The notes beneath the pieces were generated by a model. The model was not told the DNA's origin, ran no database searches, and saw nothing but the letters and a program-made list of their open reading frames with translations. This document shows, one piece after another, positions 28,682 through 37,393 of a stretch of DNA of 64,000 nucleotides (position 1 is the stretch's first letter; the number at the start of each line of letters is the position of its first letter). A program made the position numbers and the translations under genes. The stretch is from Qipengyuania sp. (GTDB lineage Bacteria; Pseudomonadota; Alphaproteobacteria; Sphingomonadales; Sphingomonadaceae), in assembly GCA_019745075.1 (NCBI GenBank), contig JAIETR010000021.1:1-64000 (forward strand). The letters are read 5' to 3'.

Positions 28682-28773
28682 GTCGTAAACGCCCCCACTT
28701 GGTGTCGAGGGCCGGAATGAAGGAAACTGGTTAGCGATGGGTTAAGACGGTCCGGTAATTCTCCGCGCCGCGA

Positions 28774-29406
28774 TCAAGCCGCCGCCAGTTGCGGGCATTG
28801 CAGCCGCGCGGCAAGGATCGCGAAGTCGCGTAATGCGAAAGTGTCGTCGAAAACCAGGCCGCTCTCGCCGTCGCGGCGCCAGCGCACCCTGGCGCGAATG
28901 TCGGGGAGGTGCGGAGTTTCGACGATTACCTTCTGGTCGATCGCCAGGGGGCGCTCGATATCGACACGGCAGCCTTGCTGGGAGAGGTTTTGCGTCACGG
29001 CGGCGACCCGCCCGCCCTGCGCGCGCAGCGAGAGCGGCATGGCGATATTGAGCCGCAGCGGGCGGCGCGGGTAGAGCGAGGATTCCTGCACCAGCCGCTC
29101 GACGGGCACTTCGGAGGCGAAGCGAAAGCTCGCCTCCTCACCGTCCTGACGAACGCGCTCGATCTCGAAGAGGTCGCCGTTCTGCAGCTCGAGAGCCATC
29201 GCCGGCTCGCGCGGGACCGTATGAAAGCATCGCAAGCGCACGCCGGCCGAGGATACGTCGCGCACCACGCAGATGAACTCGCCCTGGGCCGAAACGAGCT
29301 TCGCCGCGCGGATGAGCGAAAAGAACCGCGGCGCGGCGCGCTGTTCGCCATCCGCGGCGTTCAGCTGTTGCGCTTCCGCTCCCATGTCGGTTGCCGCGAC
29401 GTCCAT
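28774..29406 (-). CDS. Tandem PilZ-domain protein
   Basis: 210 residues from ATG 29406, preceded by AGGGGAAC. Two PilZ-like halves are visible: RAAPRFFSLIRAAKL with VVRDVSSAGVRLRCF, and YPRRPLRLNIAMPLSL with TQNLSQQGCRVDIE. PilZ domains bind cyclic di-GMP through an R-rich motif and a D/NxSxxG motif; both elements appear in the second half, and the first half keeps DVSSAG. Likely a cyclic di-GMP responsive regulator of surface or motility functions. No membrane segment. Confidence 0.75.
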   Translation of the reverse strand: MDVAATDMGAEAQQLNAADGEQRAAPRFFSLIRAAKLVSAQGEFICVVRDVSSAGVRLRCFHTVPREPAMALELQNGDLFEIERVRQDGEEASFRFASEVPVERLVQESSLYPRRPLRLNIAMPLSLRAQGGRVAAVTQNLSQQGCRVDIERPLAIDQKVIVETPHLPDIRARVRWRRDGESGLVFDDTFALRDFAILAARLQCPQLAAA

Positions 29407-29560
29407 CGCCCGTTCCCCTGCGCTGCCAGCCGCCGCTGGGCTTCGCCGCCTCATGCGGCGCGATTTGCTGTCATCGCCCTGCCGTCGAACTAGGGGAAAA
29501 GGCGTAACGCGGCGCTGGCCGCGATGACTGCGTTGCGCTGTCGCTAGGGAGTTTCGAGCC

Positions 29561-29581
29561 AAACCATCCCCCGGATGGTTT
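29561..29581. repeat. Short palindrome AAACCATCC-CCC-GGATGGTTT
   Basis: A 9-bp stem with a 3-base loop. It is a diverged sibling of the larger hairpin at 29616-29661 and shares the CATCC-CCC-GGATG core and a preceding GAGTTTCGA. It lies in the 255-base stretch between the PilZ gene and tRNA-Leu, which holds no gene. Confidence 0.6.
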
Positions 29582-29615
29582 TGTGTTCTCGCGCACCCCT
29601 TCGCTTCGCTCGGGA

Positions 29616-29661
29616 GTTTCGACGGAAAATCATCCCCCGGATGATTTTCTCTAGTCGAAAC
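29616..29661 (-). terminator. Hairpin immediately downstream of tRNA-Leu
   Basis: Two nested stems: GTTTCGAC/GTCGAAAC outside and an 11-bp GAAAATCATCC/GGATGATTTTC inside, loop CCC. It abuts the encoded CCA end of tRNA-Leu, so it is likely the tRNA terminator or processing signal. Confidence 0.65.
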
Positions 29662-29746
29662 TGGTGCGGGCGGTGGGACTCGAACCCACACGAGCAAAGC
29701 TCAGGGGATTTTAAGTCCCCGGCGTCTACCATTCCGCCACACCCGC
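29662..29746 (-). tRNA. tRNA-Leu(UAA), CCA encoded
   Basis: 85 bases including CCA. The acceptor stem pairs GCGGGTG with CGCCCGC (one T-G pair), discriminator A. The anticodon loop CTTAAAA gives anticodon TAA. A long variable arm (TGAGC...GCTCG) marks a class II leucine tRNA, and the T-loop is GGTTCGAGTCC. Read on the minus strand. Confidence 0.95.
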
Positions 29747-29818
29747 GCCGCACTGGCTGCGGATGTGGCTAGGGCGCGCGCCGGGTTCGCGCAATGGCGC
29801 AGCGGCGAGGGGCGGGCG

Positions 29819-30100
29819 CTATCGCTCGTTCAGAACCCGGCGCATTTCCTTGCCGGGACGAAAATAGGGCACCCGCTTGGCCTCGACGTGCACGGCCTCG
29901 CCGGTGCGGGGATTGCGGCCCTGGCGGGCATCGCGCGCGCGAGTCGAGAAGGCGCCGAAACCGCGCAGCTCCACCCGGCCGCCTTCGGCCAGCCGCCCGG
30001 AAATCTCGTCGAAGAAGATGTCGACCACCTGCTCGACATCCTCGGCGCGCAGATCCGGGTTGTCCTTGCCCAGAACGCTCAGCAATTCGGACCGTATCAT
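29819..30100 (-). CDS. ihfB: Integration host factor beta subunit
   Basis: About 93 residues. Starts [11 protein letters not shown], the canonical IhfB start, with GAGGAGAG six bases before; a GTG two codons upstream overlaps that site and is less likely. HU/IHF fold with the DNA-bending arm [12 protein letters not shown] and [16 protein letters not shown] at the end. IHF bends DNA for recombination, replication and transcription, and is also used by tyrosine integrases such as those found later in this window. Confidence 0.93.
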   Translation of the reverse strand: MIRSELLSVLGKDNPDLRAEDVEQVVDIFFDEISGRLAEGGRVELRGFGAFSTRARDARQGRNPRTGEAVHVEAKRVPYFRPGKEMRRVLNER

Positions 30101-30261
30101 CGCCACTCTCCTCGCCCCCGTTCATGAGGCCAAGTTCACCACGAGGCGCGACCCTCACCCTGCGACCAAACCCAAGTCCGCTCCAGTTCGGAGTTATCTG
30201 CCAGAGCCCGCGACTCGCCGCAAGGCGCGTTTCGTCCGCTTTCGTCCCGTTTCGGAACCGC

Positions 30262-30606
30262 TCAGGCCCGCTCCAGCAGCGCCGCCGCGTCGATTCCCAG
30301 ACGCGCGATGCGGTCGCGGATCGCTGGCCATTCCTCGGCCAGAAACAATTCGCGTTCGCTGGAGCGCAAGCGCGAAGCCGCGCCCTCGACCACATACATC
30401 CCCACCCCGCGCTGCACCGCGACCAGCCCGTCGGCCTGGAACTGCTGATAGGCCTTGGCCACGGTCAGGGGATTGGCGCCCTCCTGCGCCGCCAGCGTTC
30501 GCACCGAGGGCAGCATGGCGCCTTCGGGATAGCGGCCATCGATGATCGCGGCGGCGATCATGTCGCGCAGCTTGAGATAGACGGGCCTGGCGGTGTTGCT
30601 CATCAT
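30262..30606 (-). CDS. GntR-family repressor, YtrA type
   Basis: 114 residues starting at one of two adjacent ATGs. The N-terminal winged helix is typical GntR: PVYLKLRDMIAAAIIDGRYPEGAMLPSVRTLA, then ANPLTVAKAYQQFQADGLV. The C-terminal part is only about 40 residues, the short YtrA-type form without an FCD or UTRA ligand domain. Divergent from the POT transporter gene; a CACTG-N3-CAGTG palindrome lies just upstream and may be its operator. Confidence 0.85.
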   Translation of the reverse strand: MMSNTARPVYLKLRDMIAAAIIDGRYPEGAMLPSVRTLAAQEGANPLTVAKAYQQFQADGLVAVQRGVGMYVVEGAASRLRSSERELFLAEEWPAIRDRIARLGIDAAALLERA

Positions 30607-30616
30607 AATGTCCGGT

Positions 30617-30629
30617 CACTGCGTCAGTG
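30617..30629. promoter_or_regulatory. Palindrome CACTG-CGT-CAGTG, candidate GntR operator
   Basis: A perfect 5-3-5 palindrome 11 bases upstream of the GntR start, next to a TATTAT-like -10 element on the minus strand. The position suggests autoregulation; the link to the POT gene on the other side is speculative. Confidence 0.4.
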
Positions 30630-30798
30630 CCATAATACAGCGGTGCGCGTCAAGCTGGGCGCCGACATCGAGGCGGGCCGCGAAGCGGTCGCGCTTGTAA
30701 CTAAGGCTTCACAGACGCGTCGGAGCCGCTAGGGTGCGCGCCATTCCGGCCTCCTCCCGCAAGAGCGAGGGGCCGCAGGCAGTAGGGAAAGGGTACGC

Positions 30799-32646
30799 AT
30801 GAAGGACATGGCCTTGTGGCAGGAGGGCGACTGGATCGCCGCGATCGCGGTCGTGATCCTCTCGGCGTTTCTGGTTATCGGCGCCTTCGCCGTTACGCGT
30901 CCCAAGGAAGAGGTGCTCGGCCACCCGAAGGGTCTTTATGTCCTGTTCTTCGCGGAGATGTGGGAGCGGTTCTCCTATTATGGGATGCGCGCGCTGCTGG
31001 TGCTGTATCTCGTCAAGCACTGGCTCTATTCCGATGGCAGCGCCAGTCTGATCTACGGCGCATACACGAGCCTCGTCTACATCACCCCGGTGCTCGGCGG
31101 ATGGCTGGCGGATCGCTACCTGGGCCAGCGCAAGGCGGTGGCGTTCGGCGCGGTGCTGCTCACCTTCGGTCACTTCTTCATGGCTTTCGAGGGTGACGGA
31201 TCGGGCTATGCCAACGACCCCATGCTCAACATATTCTGGCTGGCGCTGGCGCTGATCATCGTCGGCTCGGGCTTTCTGAAGGCCAATATATCGGTCATCG
31301 TCGGGCAACTTTATCCGCGCACCGACGTGCGACGCGATTCAGCCTACACCATCTTCTACATCGGCATTAACCTGGGCGCGGCGGCGGGCACGATCATCGC
31401 CGGTTATCTCGGCGAGACGCTGGGCTGGGCCTACGGTTTCGGCGCGGCTGGCATAGGGATGCTGCTGGGACTCGTCGTCTTCGTGCTCGGCAAGCCGCTC
31501 CTGCGCGGCCAGGGCGAACCGCCGGCTCCGGCGCGTCTCAAGAGCGCGGTCGCCGGCGTCAAATTCGAGTGGCTTCTCTACCTCGTGGGGATCGCGGGGG
31601 TGGCGGTGATCTGGGCGCTGATCCAGTTCCAGGCGGCGGTCGGCTGGTTGCTGCTGGTCTCCGGGATCCTGCTCCTCGGCTATGTCCTGCAGCAGGCGCT
31701 CTACAACCTCAAGGACGAGCGCGGCGCGTTAAGCGACGGATCGACCCGCCCCGTGTTCTTCGGCGGTGTGGCGGTGCTTCTGGCGAGCGCCGCCTACACG
31801 ATCGTGCGCCAGGGCGCGGACACGGTGGCTGCCATCGGCGGGGTGCTCGGTCTGGTGCTGGTGATCGCGGCCTGTGTCATGGAAGCAGGCAAGACCCGCA
31901 ACGATGCGCGCGACCGGGTATTCGCGATGATCTTCATCATCCTGCTCATGCCGCTGTTCTGGGGCCTGTTCGAGCAGGCGGGCGGCTCGGTGAACCTGTT
32001 CACCGATCGCTACGTAGACCGGCAGGGCGTGCCGACTTCCCTGTTCCAGTCGATCAATCCCATCTACATCATTTTGCTCGGGCCGATTTTCGCCGCGCTC
32101 TGGCAATTCCTTGGCAAGCGCGGATGGGAGCCGAATACCTACGCCAAGATGGGCCTCGGCATCGTCCAAATGGGGCTGGCCTTCGTGGTGCTTGTGCTGG
32201 GCGCCAATGCGGGGGCCGACGCGCTGGTCCCGGTGCTCTTCATCTTCCTCTTCTACCTGCTCTCGACGACCGGCGAACTATGCCTGTCGCCGGTCGGTCT
32301 GTCCGCCATCAACCGTCTCTCGGTGCGGCACATGGCCAGTCTGATGATGGCGGCGTTCTTTTTCGGCACCGCCGGCGGAAATTACGTCGCGGGATTCATG
32401 GGCACCTTGATGGGCGAAGGCGGCGAAGGCGGCGAGATCACCCGCGAAGGCGCCCTGAGCATTTACTGGACCATGGGCCTTGTGGCGACCGGTATTGGCG
32501 TGCTCATCGTCCTCTTGTCTCCGCTGGTGAAGCGCTTGATGCATCTCGACACGCTGCGCGACGACGACGTCCCCGCCGATCTCGCCGGACAACGGGAGGT
32601 GGGCGAGCCCCAGGCGCCGGGCATCCACCCCGCCGCCAAGTCCTGA
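30799..32646 (+). CDS. Proton-dependent oligopeptide transporter (POT/PTR2)
   Basis: 615 residues, with AGGGAAAGGG upstream. Inner-membrane MFS protein importing di- and tripeptides with protons. The POT signature EMWERFSYYGMRALLVLYL (ExxERFxYY) is present, as are GGWLADRYLGQRKAV and the second signature region FYIGINLGAAAGTIIAGYLGE. About 14 membrane segments; the extra length sits in the central insertion and a hydrophilic C-tail. Amidohydrolase genes follow in the same direction. An exported peptidase elsewhere in the window fits peptide use. Confidence 0.92.
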   Translation: MKDMALWQEGDWIAAIAVVILSAFLVIGAFAVTRPKEEVLGHPKGLYVLFFAEMWERFSYYGMRALLVLYLVKHWLYSDGSASLIYGAYTSLVYITPVLGGWLADRYLGQRKAVAFGAVLLTFGHFFMAFEGDGSGYANDPMLNIFWLALALIIVGSGFLKANISVIVGQLYPRTDVRRDSAYTIFYIGINLGAAAGTIIAGYLGETLGWAYGFGAAGIGMLLGLVVFVLGKPLLRGQGEPPAPARLKSAVAGVKFEWLLYLVGIAGVAVIWALIQFQAAVGWLLLVSGILLLGYVLQQALYNLKDERGALSDGSTRPVFFGGVAVLLASAAYTIVRQGADTVAAIGGVLGLVLVIAACVMEAGKTRNDARDRVFAMIFIILLMPLFWGLFEQAGGSVNLFTDRYVDRQGVPTSLFQSINPIYIILLGPIFAALWQFLGKRGWEPNTYAKMGLGIVQMGLAFVVLVLGANAGADALVPVLFIFLFYLLSTTGELCLSPVGLSAINRLSVRHMASLMMAAFFFGTAGGNYVAGFMGTLMGEGGEGGEITREGALSIYWTMGLVATGIGVLIVLLSPLVKRLMHLDTLRDDDVPADLAGQREVGEPQAPGIHPAAKS

Positions 32647-32680
32647 CATCCGCCAATTCATAGCTCTCTGGGGGTCAGCC

Positions 32681-34032
<1,352 letters not shown>

Positions 34033-34036
<4 letters not shown>

Positions 34037-35409
34037 ACGCGCGGTTCCTGATCGGAGCGGCGCTGTTCGCGATTTCCGCGCCCGTGTTCGCGCAGGATGT
34101 GGCGATCACCAACGCCACCGTCGCGATCGGCGACGGCTCCGAGCCAGTGACCGGCGCCACCGTCGTCATCCGCGCCGGACGGGTGGTGGCCGCCGGACCG
34201 GGCGTGGCCGTGCCCGCGGGAATCGAGGCGATCGACGGGACCGGCAAATGGGTCACCCCCGGGCTGTTCGCGGCGATGACCGCGCTCGGCCTCTCCGACG
34301 CCGACGGGGTCGAGGAATCGAACGACCGGAGTGCGCGAACCTCGCCCTTCTCGGCCGCGCTCGATGTCGCGCCCGCGCTCAATCCGGCCTCGCAGCACGT
34401 CCAGGTGGCGCGCGGCGGCGGGATCACCCGCGCCAGCGTGTTCTCGCAGCCGCAAAGCTCGATCTTCGGCGGGCAGGGCGCGGTCGTCGATCTGGGCGCC
34501 GATCCGCGGATGCTGATCCGCCCGCGCGCCTTCCAGCTCGTCTCGCTGGGCGAGAACGGCGCGCGCATCGCGGGGGGCAGCCGCACCAGCGCGCACGCCC
34601 TGCTCCGCAACGCGCTGCGCGAAGCGCGGCAATACGGCAGCGATGCGCGCATCACCGGCGGCGGCGATCACTCCGAGATCGAGACTGGTGACGACATTCC
34701 GGTCGACACCCGGCTGCTCGACACCGCCACGCGTCGGGGCGAGGACGTGCTGCTGACCCGCTTCGACGCCGCCGCCCTGGTGCCCGTGGTGAACGGCGCG
34801 CAGGCGCTTTACGTCGATGTCGAACGCGCGTCCGACATTCGCTCGGTACTGGCGCTCAAGGGTGAGTTCCCGCGCCTCCGGCTGGTGCTCGTGGGCGCGA
34901 GCGAGGGCTGGATGGTGGCGCGCGAGCTTGCCGCCGCCGGCGTGCCGGTGATCGCCAACGCCATGAACGATTTGCCCAGCAGCTTCGAGCAGATGGCCGC
35001 CACGCAGAGCAATGTGGGACGCATGGTGCGCGCCGGCGTCAAGGTGGCGATCGGCGGCCTTGCCGGGACCACCGGAGACCAGCCCAGGAACCTGCCGCAA
35101 TATGCCGGCAACATGGTCGCGCTGACCAAGGTGCCGGGCGCGACCGGGCTGAGCTGGGGCGAGGCCTTCGCCGCGATCAGCTCGGTCCCGGCCGAGATTT
35201 CGGGCCAGGGCGGGCGCGCCGGGGTGCTCGGGGCCGGCGCGGCGGGCGACCTCGTGGTCTGGGACGGCGATCCGCTCGAGGTGACCAGCGCGCCCGAGCG
35301 CGTGTTCATCGATGGCGTCGAACAACCCAGGGATAACCACCAGACCGGGCTGCGCGACCGTTACCGCGACCTCGACACCAGCGATCTGCCGAAGGCCTAC
35401 GGCCGGTGA
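34033..35409 (+). CDS. Degenerate amidohydrolase paralogue (probable pseudoenzyme)
   Basis: 458 residues with a signal peptide ending VFAQ. The overall amidohydrolase layout is kept: VAITNATVAIGDGSEPV, GTGKWVTPGLF and the C-terminal GAGAAGDLVVWDGDPLEV. Every metal-site motif of its upstream neighbour is lost: HSH is replaced in VTPGLFAAMTAL, and the segments corresponding to HNH, HHA and HSDD read VDVERAS, NAMNDL and IGGLAG. It overlaps both neighbours (ATGA before, GTGA after), implying tight co-translation. Likely a non-catalytic partner of the intact enzyme. Confidence 0.8.
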
Positions 35410-35897
35410 GACGCCTCCTCCTCGCGCTCGCCCTGCTTGCCGCGCCAGCCGCTGCGCAGGACGAGACGCCCGCGCCCGAGCGTTCGCAGGACATTGCCTG
35501 GCACAACGCGCAGCAGGCCTATCTCGCCGCGCTCAAGCCCGCGGACGGCTGGCGCTATCTGTCCGGCGGGCTCAAATGGCGGCGCATCGCGGGCGATGGC
35601 GGCGGGGCGCGGCCGACGGTCGAGGACACCGTCACAGTCCATTACGCGGGCACCTTTACCGACGGCGCGACCTTCGACTCGAGCTTCGACCGCGGCGAGC
35701 CCGCGACCTTCCCGCTCGGGCGCCTCATCAAGGCCTGGCAGCTCGCGATCCCGCAGATGGGCGTGGGCGACACGATCGAGCTCGCCGCCCCGGCGATGCT
35801 CGCCTACGGCCCCACCGGCAAAGGCCCGATCCCCGGCGGCGCGACGCTGCTGTTCGAGGTGCAATTGATCGGGATTGGCCCGCAAGCCCCCAACTGA
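35406..35897 (+). CDS. Exported FKBP-type peptidyl-prolyl isomerase
   Basis: 163 residues from a GTG overlapping the previous stop. A signal peptide (LLLALALLAAPAAAQ) leads to the periplasm. The FKBP domain is clear: DTVTVHYAGTFTDGATFDSSF, PLGRLIKAWQLAIPQMGVGD, and AYGPTGKGPIPGGATLLFEVQLI. It catalyses proline cis-trans isomerisation during folding. It ends the amidohydrolase operon. A single arm of the dispersed repeat follows its stop. Confidence 0.9.
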   Translation: MRRLLLALALLAAPAAAQDETPAPERSQDIAWHNAQQAYLAALKPADGWRYLSGGLKWRRIAGDGGGARPTVEDTVTVHYAGTFTDGATFDSSFDRGEPATFPLGRLIKAWQLAIPQMGVGDTIELAAPAMLAYGPTGKGPIPGGATLLFEVQLIGIGPQAPN

Positions 35898-35905
35898 TCC
35901 GGAAC

Positions 35906-35933
35906 CCGTTCGTGTCGAGCGAAGTCGAGACAC
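35906..35933. repeat. Dispersed TCGAGCGAAGTCGA repeat, single arm (copy 3)
   Basis: One 28-base arm matching the left arm at 21387-21414, without its inverted partner. It lies in the 177-base gap between the FKBP gene and the toxin-antitoxin pair, which otherwise holds nothing recognisable. Confidence 0.75.
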
Positions 35934-36074
35934 AGGCGCGCGGGTAAGCGACGATCGGCCTGTGGCTGCTCGTCACCTGGCTCCACATCCCCGCCGGAGT
36001 CGCGCCCGCGGCCTGTGGAGTTGGCTTGGCTAATCGGGTCGCGCGAATTATACTGACGGCGAAAGGCCCGTGTG

Positions 36075-36293
36075 ATGCTACATGTGAAACTCGATCCCGA
36101 GATCGAAAAGCAAGCAATGGAGCTGGCAGAAAGTAAGGGCATTTCGCTCGAGGTGCTGGTTCGAGACGTCTTGATCGACCTGATTGAGGAGGCGGAGGAT
36201 AGCGCGCGGCTCGACGAAGTCTACGAGGATCCCGACTCCGGCAGAACGCGTCCGTTCGAAGAGGTAGTCCGCGAACTTGACCTGGAGCCTTGA
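36075..36293 (+). CDS. Small antitoxin-like protein of a RelBE/ParDE-type pair
   Basis: 72 residues. An N-terminal ribbon-helix-helix-like stretch (MLHVKLDPEIEKQAMELAESKGISLEVLVRDVLIDLI) is followed by an acidic tail that would wrap the toxin. A GTG one codon upstream is an alternative start. It overlaps the toxin gene by 17 bases, the usual antitoxin-first order. It would neutralise the toxin and repress its own promoter. Confidence 0.75.
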   Translation: MLHVKLDPEIEKQAMELAESKGISLEVLVRDVLIDLIEEAEDSARLDEVYEDPDSGRTRPFEEVVRELDLEP

Positions 36294-36540
36294 GATTGGC
36301 CGCAAAGCCGAGAAGCAGCTCGCCAAACTTCCCAAGCCAATCGGCAGACGCATTGTCGCCTTCCTCCGCGAAGTCGCTGCGTCGGATAATCCTCGCCTAA
36401 AGGGCCTCGCAATGGCTGGACGATATGGCGGACACTGGCGCTATCGCATCGGCGATTACCGGGTCATCGCCAAGATCATCGACGAGAGGGTGATCATCCT
36501 GGTCGTCGAGATCGGTCACCGCCGCGAGATTTATCGCTAG
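36277..36540 (+). CDS. RelE/ParE-family toxin
   Basis: 87 residues from a TTG. The RelE fold is recognisable: WSLEIGRKAEKQLAKLPKPIGRRI, DNPRLKGLAMAGRYGGHWRYRIGDYRVIAKI and VEIGHRREIYR. RelE toxins cut mRNA on ribosomes, ParE toxins poison gyrase; the GxWRYRIGDYR pattern is nearer RelE. Start and stop overlap with the antitoxin gene indicate coupling. An IS200/IS605 element follows immediately. Confidence 0.85.
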   Translation: MTWSLEIGRKAEKQLAKLPKPIGRRIVAFLREVAASDNPRLKGLAMAGRYGGHWRYRIGDYRVIAKIIDERVIILVVEIGHRREIYR

Positions 36541-36549
36541 ATTTAGAGT

Positions 36550-37139
36550 CCCACTTGGGGAGGAACCCCTCCGACTTCAGTCGGATACTGGCTTCAGCCT
36601 TCGACTCGCGCGATAGCCTGTAACCTCGGAAAAAATGAGACAGCCCGTAGGGCGTCGAGTCTCATTTTTTCCGAGGTTACAGGCTATGGGCTACAGCAAG
36701 GGTTGTCACACGACTTTTCACCATCGCTACCATATCGTCTGGGCGCCCAAATATCGGTTCAAGGTGCTGCACGGTGAGGTGCGGATGCGAGTGCGCGAGA
36801 TCATCAAGCAGGTCTGCGACGAAATGGGCGTGATCATCGTCAACGGCGTGCTGTCGCGCGATCACGTCCATATGTTCGTCGAAATCCCACCGCACATCTC
36901 GGTCAGCGACTTCGTCCGCAGGGCAAAGGGGCGCTCGTCGCGCAAGATCCAGCAAGAGTTCGAGCACATCCGCAAGCGCTACTGGGGCCAGCGCTTCTGG
37001 GGCAGGGGATATTTCTCAACCACATCCGGCAACATTACGGACGACATCATCGACCGCTATCTCGACCGGCATACCCACAAAAACGGCTTCAGCCCCTCCT
37101 CTCGATCCTACCGGCGTCAGCCGGTCAGTCATTCAGCCG
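36550..37139 (+). mobile_element. IS200/IS605-family insertion sequence (tnpA only)
   Basis: Approximate ends. A subterminal hairpin CCGACT-TC-AGTCGG lies at 36571-36584 on the left and ACCGGC-GTCA-GCCGGT at 37110-37125 on the right; both ends share CCCCTCC and TTCAGCC stretches. Such hairpins are recognised as single strands by HUH transposases, and no target duplication is expected. Exact cleavage sites were not determined. It sits between the RelBE-like pair and a small gene behind dxs. Confidence 0.7.
36614..36686. repeat. Perfect 28-bp palindrome over the tnpA start
   Basis: Arms 36614-36641 and 36659-36686 are perfectly complementary, with a 17-base loop that itself contains GCCC-GTA-GGGC. 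The right arm ends on the A of the tnpA ATG. In RNA this would bury the ribosome binding site, limiting transposase made from outside transcripts; a T6 run in the right arm could also aid termination. Confidence 0.85.
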
Positions 37140-37240
37140 CTGTTGGCGTGGACTTTTTCGTTCCGAGCATCGACCCATCGCCAGGCCGACAAGCAGCCGG
37201 CTGGAATCGACCAGCCTTGGCTACCAACAACGCAAAGTGA
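36686..37240 (+). CDS. tnpA: IS200/IS605-family transposase TnpA, with read-through tail
   Basis: 184 residues from the ATG at the end of the palindrome. Y1-HUH transposase: RYHIVWAPKYRFKVL at the start, HUH motif DHVHMFVEIP (H60, H62) and the catalytic tyrosine in DRYLDRH (Y125), after WGRGYFSTTSGNITDD. Relatives end near 140-150 residues. Here the frame has no stop at the element end and runs through the right-end hairpin into flanking DNA, adding about 35 foreign residues. The core looks intact, so activity is possible. Confidence 0.9.
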   Translation: MGYSKGCHTTFHHRYHIVWAPKYRFKVLHGEVRMRVREIIKQVCDEMGVIIVNGVLSRDHVHMFVEIPPHISVSDFVRRAKGRSSRKIQQEFEHIRKRYWGQRFWGRGYFSTTSGNITDDIIDRYLDRHTHKNGFSPSSRSYRRQPVSHSAAVGVDFFVPSIDPSPGRQAAGWNRPALATNNAK

Positions 37241-37393
37241 AATCACCGCGTAAGTCCAGCTAAACTCGTCCGAACCGATAGCACTTCCATTGCCGAGCGT
37301 CGAAACCAGCAGCAGCGCGATCACCCCCAGCATCGCCATAGCCGCTGCCATCAGGATAGCCGCCTTGGCGACAACCACCTTCCACCGAGCCAT
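37133..37393 (-). CDS. Small two-segment membrane protein coupled to dxs
   Basis: 86 residues. Two hydrophobic segments: VVVAKAAILMAAAMAMLGVIALLLV and SWTYAVISLCVVGSQGWSI. Its ATG shares a base with the dxs stop (TGATG), so it is translated with dxs. The stop codon lies in the IS200-like right end, so the original C-terminus has probably been cut by the insertion. No family recognised. Confidence 0.55.
   Translation of the reverse strand: MARWKVVVAKAAILMAAAMAMLGVIALLLVSTLGNGSAIGSDEFSWTYAVISLCVVGSQGWSIPAGCLSAWRWVDARNEKVHANSG

Noticed and set aside
29407-29697. Long N-terminal extension of the PilZ protein through tRNA-Leu downstream hairpins
   Set aside because: The extension crosses structured RNA-coding DNA; ATG 29406 with a good ribosome binding site is the better start.
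36541-36690. CRISPR-like repeat structure
   Set aside because: The palindrome is a single inverted pair at an IS200-type transposase start, without repeated units and spacers.
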